NCBI GenBank assembly: GCA_023266795.1
Contig: JAHFPI010000028.1
Location: forward strand, 1 to 8,373
Source: Rhodospirillales bacterium
GTDB taxonomy: Bacteria > Pseudomonadota > Alphaproteobacteria > Micavibrionales > UBA2020
Reading direction: 5' to 3'
DNA: 8,373 nt
Shown here: piece after piece, positions 6,366 through 8,373 of the stretch
Layout of the letters: every line of letters starts with the position of its first letter
Numbering within the stretch: the first letter of the stretch is position 1
The notes under the pieces: model-generated
What the model saw: the letters and a program-made list of their open reading frames with translations, nothing else
What the model was told of the DNA's origin: nothing
Database searches by the model: none
Position numbers and translations under genes: made by a program

Positions 6366-7352
6366 TTAGCCCCCGTTCGCTTTCGCGAGGGGGTGTTTGG
6401 TTTCTACTGTGCTTTTAATCTGCTCGCCGACAACCTGTGTGTAGATCTGGGTTGTGGCAATATCAGCGTGACCCAGCATTTTCTGTACGGAACGCAGATC
6501 CGCGCCGTGTCTCAGAAGGTGGGTCGCGAAAGCGTGACGCAGAACGTGCGGGCTGACGCGTTCCGGGTCGATACCGGCATTGCGTGACAGCTCTTTCAGC
6601 AGTTGTGCAAAGCGCTGGCGGGTCAGGTGTCCGGATTCGGACGTACGTGACGGGAACAACCATTTGCCTTGTGCATCTGCACGATCCGGCATCAGGAACT
6701 TGTTGCGGATGTCCATGTAGCCTTTCATTGCTTTCTGTGCGGGTTCGGACAGGGGAGCCATGCGCTCACGGCCGCCTTTGCCTTCAACCGTCAGATAACG
6801 GCTTTCCGGACCGATGGCTGCCACAGGCAGGCCGACCAGTTCAGAAACACGCAGGCCTGTCGCATAGAGTATTTCGAGCAGGGCTACGAGACGGACGCTT
6901 TCAGGACCGCCTTGTTTTTGCGCCGTGGTGATCAGGACGGAGACTTCGTCTTCGCTCAGGATCTTTGGCAGGGTGCGGGTTTGCTTCGGGCTTTCGATGG
7001 TCGACGTCGGATCATCCGAGCGGTTGCCTTCGGAAACCAGAAACCCGAAGAACTGACGCAGCGCGGAAATGCGACGTGCAATCGTGCGAACGGCTGTTTT
7101 GCCGCCGCCTTTGCTCTTCGCGTTCTCACGACCGCCCAGCTCACCTAAATAGGATTTCAAATCATTTGTTGTTGCGGTGTTGATGTCTTTAGCCTGCTTT
7201 TTCAGGAAGGCGCAAACATCAGCAAGGTCACGCTCATAAGCATGACGTGTATTAAGTGCCGCACCGCGTTCGGCGATGAGCATATCGAGAAATGCATCAA
7301 CAGTACCGGGAAGCGGTGCTTTGGGCATTCTTGGACGACCTGGACGTGCCAT
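6366..7352 (-). CDS. xerD: Site-specific tyrosine recombinase, XerD type
   Basis: Xer recombinase that, with a XerC/XerD partner and FtsK, resolves chromosome dimers at dif near the division septum. At 328 residues it is a little longer than E. coli XerD because of a basic N-terminus (MARPGRPRMPK). Seen: an N-terminal SAM-like core-binding domain (about 14-110; FLDMLIAERGAALNTRHAYERDL) and a C-terminal catalytic domain with the full active set R168 (ATGLRVSEL), K192 (EGKGGRE), H269 and R272 (HVLRHAFATHLL), H295 (LGHADIATTQIYT) and nucleophile Y304. A Ser/Gly/Lys-rich insertion (about 78-86) is present. The ATG at 7350-7352 follows AAGGAG (7360-7365) with a 7-base gap. Naming it XerD rather than XerC rests on general similarity and on its place next to accA, as in other alphaproteobacteria; XerC remains possible. 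It has no integrase-type context such as att sites, a tRNA or phage genes. Confidence 0.92.
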   Translation of the reverse strand: MARPGRPRMPKAPLPGTVDAFLDMLIAERGAALNTRHAYERDLADVCAFLKKQAKDINTATTNDLKSYLGELGGRENAKSKGGGKTAVRTIARRISALRQFFGFLVSEGNRSDDPTSTIESPKQTRTLPKILSEDEVSVLITTAQKQGGPESVRLVALLEILYATGLRVSELVGLPVAAIGPESRYLTVEGKGGRERMAPLSEPAQKAMKGYMDIRNKFLMPDRADAQGKWLFPSRTSESGHLTRQRFAQLLKELSRNAGIDPERVSPHVLRHAFATHLLRHGADLRSVQKMLGHADIATTQIYTQVVGEQIKSTVETKHPLAKANGG

Positions 7353-7444
7353 AGTTTTTCTCCTTGTTTAATTTTCTTAACACACAAAAGCCGCCTGCTT
7401 CACTTTGGACAGAACCGCTAAGTGCATTACCTCCGTAACAGTGA

Positions 7445-7474
7445 CATAAAGCCGTATCCAATCGGGAAATGCAA
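7445..7474 (-). promoter_or_regulatory. Tentative promoter of the xerD-like gene
   Basis: On the minus strand TTGCAT (7469-7474) is followed after 18 bases by TTTATG (7445-7450). Transcription would begin near 7438, about 86 bases before the recombinase ATG. The -10 box is poor, so this is a weak call. Confidence 0.25.
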
Positions 7475-7716
7475 GAGGGAATATGTGAAAATTGTTTTTT
7501 TGTATTCCATGGTCTTAAGGTGTTAGCTCAAGAATCCCCTCAAACACATGAAATTCATTGTTTTTCTCACATCCATTCCTGCCGTCTTTATATCCCTTCT
7601 AAAATGTCTAAAAAAAACGTTTTTTAGGCACTTTCTAGTGTGTATTCAGTCTCTTCGAGACTTCCGGGGTCGGTGCATTTACAGCACTGATTCGGCGCGC
7701 CGAAGAGATTTTCGTC

Positions 7717-7737
7717 AAAAAGCCTTGGAAGAGGCCT
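7717..7737 (-). terminator. Possible terminator after the small membrane protein gene
   Basis: Just after the stop codon at 7742, on the minus strand, AGGCCT (7732-7737) pairs with AGGCTT (7720-7725) around a 6-base loop with one G-U pair, followed by TTT and then GACG. The stem is short and the U-tail brief. Confidence 0.35.
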
Positions 7738-7741
7738 GTTT

Positions 7742-7894
7742 TCAGGATTTCTTCTCCAGAAATCTCGAAGTATCGACAGGTTTTTCGACCGCTTTTTGTG
7801 CTACCGGAACATTCCATACAGCTAGAACGATAAAACCGCCCACAGCTATGACGAACGTCAAAAAAACGAGAGAAATAAGTAGCTTTGATATCAT
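7742..7894 (-). CDS. Small single-pass membrane protein, 50 residues
   Basis: Short gene of 50 codons plus TGA. The product starts MISK, has one hydrophobic helix (about 5-27: LLISLVFLTFVIAVGG, then FIVLAVW), then NVP and a charged tail with VEKPVDTSRFLEKK. The single positive charge before the helix and the polar tail after it fit a single-pass inner-membrane protein; the tail side is not certain. Support for a real gene: a consensus Shine-Dalgarno AGGAGG (7905-7910), 10 bases from the ATG, a TTGACA promoter upstream, and a sensible composition in this frame only. I recall short proteins with a membrane helix followed by a W-D/N-x-P and VEK motif at this xerD-aroK position in other alphaproteobacteria; that is memory, not a search. 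Function unknown. It stands alone, divergent from aroK and 389 bases ahead of the xerD-like gene. Overlapping frames on both strands encode less plausible proteins. Confidence 0.78.
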   Translation of the reverse strand: MISKLLISLVFLTFVIAVGGFIVLAVWNVPVAQKAVEKPVDTSRFLEKKS

Positions 7895-7958
7895 CAGTTT
7901 TATTCCTCCTGCTTTTTAAAGATGTTGCCCGAGTTGGCATATCCCATAAGCATGTACT

Positions 7959-7987
7959 TTATTACATAATACATAAGCCGGTGTCAA
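7959..7987 (-). promoter_or_regulatory. Promoter of the small membrane protein gene
   Basis: On the minus strand a perfect -35 box TTGACA (7982-7987) is followed after 17 bases by TAATAA (7959-7964). An alternative -10, TGTAAT (7961-7966), is nearer to consensus but gives a 15-base spacer. Transcription would start near 7952, leaving a leader of about 58 bases with the AGGAGG site near its end. Confidence 0.6.
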
Positions 7988-7999
7988 TAGCTATTTTTT

Positions 8000-8018
8000 C
8001 ATAAAGTTAAAATTTATG
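8000..8018. promoter_or_regulatory. Inverted repeat in the aroK leader
   Basis: CATAAA (8000-8005) and TTTATG (8013-8018) form a perfect inverted repeat around GTTAAAA, in the AT-rich gap between the small membrane protein promoter and aroK. It could be an operator for aroK. I could not find a convincing aroK -35/-10 pair; TAAAAT (8008-8013) and TATGAT (8015-8020) are -10-like but lack good -35 boxes. Confidence 0.25.
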
Positions 8019-8076
8019 ATCTCCTTGATTTTTAAGGCTTAAATTGCAACTCTGTCTTCTGGAGACGGGAACGAAA

Positions 8077-8373
8077 ATGCCGGTTTATAACAAGATTATC
8101 GTTTTAGTGGGCCTTATGGGCTCCGGCAAGACTCGGGTAGGGGCGGCGCTCGCCAGACTTATGAAGCTCCCTTTTGCCGATGCCGACAGGGAAATCGAGC
8201 AGGCTGCTAATTATACGGTTTCAGAAATTTTTGAAAGATTCGGTGAAACGGAGTTCCGCCAGGGGGAAAAACAGGTCATGCTGCGGCTGCTGTCTGGCGA
8301 GGCCAAGGTGCTGGCTTCGGGAGGCGGCGCCTTTATTCAGGACGAAGTCAGAGAAGCTATAAAAAAAACTGCA
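8077..8373 (+). CDS. aroK: Shikimate kinase, N-terminal part (partial)
   Basis: Phosphorylates the 3-hydroxyl of shikimate with ATP, the fifth step of the chorismate pathway to aromatic amino acids. The first 99 codons are present and the frame is open at the right edge; the full protein is usually about 170-200 residues. Seen: a P-loop GLMGSGKT at 12-19, the shikimate and magnesium-binding FADAD (33-37) followed by REIE, R61 in ETEFRQGE (shikimate-binding arginine), and the substrate-binding glycines in LASGGGAF (79-86). The ATG at 8077-8079 is preceded by GGGA (8067-8070) with a 6-base gap, and a stronger GGAG lies farther upstream. In many alphaproteobacteria aroB follows; that cannot be seen here. 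It diverges from the small membrane protein and xerD-like genes. Confidence 0.96.
   Translation, partial: MPVYNKIIVLVGLMGSGKTRVGAALARLMKLPFADADREIEQAANYTVSEIFERFGETEFRQGEKQVMLRLLSGEAKVLASGGGAFIQDEVREAIKKTA

Larger units (their letters stand above)
7353..7741. other. Gene-free stretch with several inverted repeats
   Basis: No credible gene is visible in these 389 bases. They hold the xerD-like gene's Shine-Dalgarno and leader, a possible promoter, and a row of perfect or near-perfect inverted repeats: GGAATA/TATTCC (7478-7508), an A/T stem CTAAAAAA/TTTTTTAG (7608-7627) that extends outward by three more pairs including a G-U pair, AGTCTC-TTC-GAGACT (7648-7662), and the 14-base palindrome TTCGGCGCGCCGAA (7691-7704). 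The density suggests a structured transcript or protein-binding sites. I cannot match it to a known RNA family by eye. Confidence 0.45.

Noticed and set aside
6366..7352. Recombinase as integrase of a mobile island
   Set aside because: Sequence and neighbours fit housekeeping Xer. No att repeats, tRNA or cargo genes are seen.
7377..7427. 16-codon minus-strand frame upstream of xerD, as a leader peptide
   Set aside because: GGAGG is only about two bases from its ATG, too close for efficient initiation, and there is no codon run or attenuator structure.
7548..7919. 123-codon plus-strand frame with a hydrophobic start
   Set aside because: It has no good Shine-Dalgarno, and most of it lies antisense to the small membrane protein gene, whose start signals are far better.
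7635..7940. 101-codon minus-strand frame across the small membrane protein gene
   Set aside because: It is another frame of the same strand. Its composition is Arg/Ser/Cys-rich without pattern, and the AGGAGG site fits the 7894 start, not this one.

Overview
The window looks like a chromosomal core region of an alphaproteobacterium. The reasons are the cobaltochelatase pair cobS/cobT preceded by a J-domain gene, an RHH_4-type ribbon-helix-helix protein, accA behind a Xer recombinase gene that diverges from aroK (an arrangement I recall from alphaproteobacteria), and GANTC motifs. Coding DNA is moderately GC-rich, with AT-rich intergenic DNA. I cannot name the genus.

Left block (1-4708, all minus strand). 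In transcription order: a J-domain protein gene, cobS (stop and start overlap by one base), a small AT-rich gene for an exported protein of unknown function, cobT, and the 5' part of hisS, which runs off the left edge. cobS and cobT encode the AAA+ motor and the MIDAS-domain adaptor of aerobic cobaltochelatase, which with CobN (not in the window) inserts cobalt into hydrogenobyrinic acid a,c-diamide. REP-like palindromes of one family sit in the cobT-hisS gap (a head-to-head pair with compensatory base changes) and in the cobT leader (one diverged copy).

Middle (4709-6230). A divergent intergenic region holds a TATAAT box and several palindromes, including the perfect 12-mer GTACGATCGTAC. It separates the J-domain gene from a plus-strand RHH regulator gene. 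Convergent to that regulator, with a 7-base gap, is accA (minus).

Right block (6231-8373). A tyrosine recombinase gene (xerD-like, minus) ends in a strong rho-independent terminator before accA. Upstream of it is a 389-base gene-free stretch with several perfect inverted repeats. Next comes a 50-codon minus-strand gene for a small single-pass membrane protein, with a consensus Shine-Dalgarno and a TTGACA promoter. Then aroK (shikimate kinase) starts on the plus strand and is cut by the right edge.

Most of the window is ordinary core genome. The items worth a second look are the 50-residue membrane protein, the exported four-cysteine protein lying between cobS and cobT, the covarying REP pair before hisS, the palindromes in front of the RHH gene, and the structured stretch 7605-7704.
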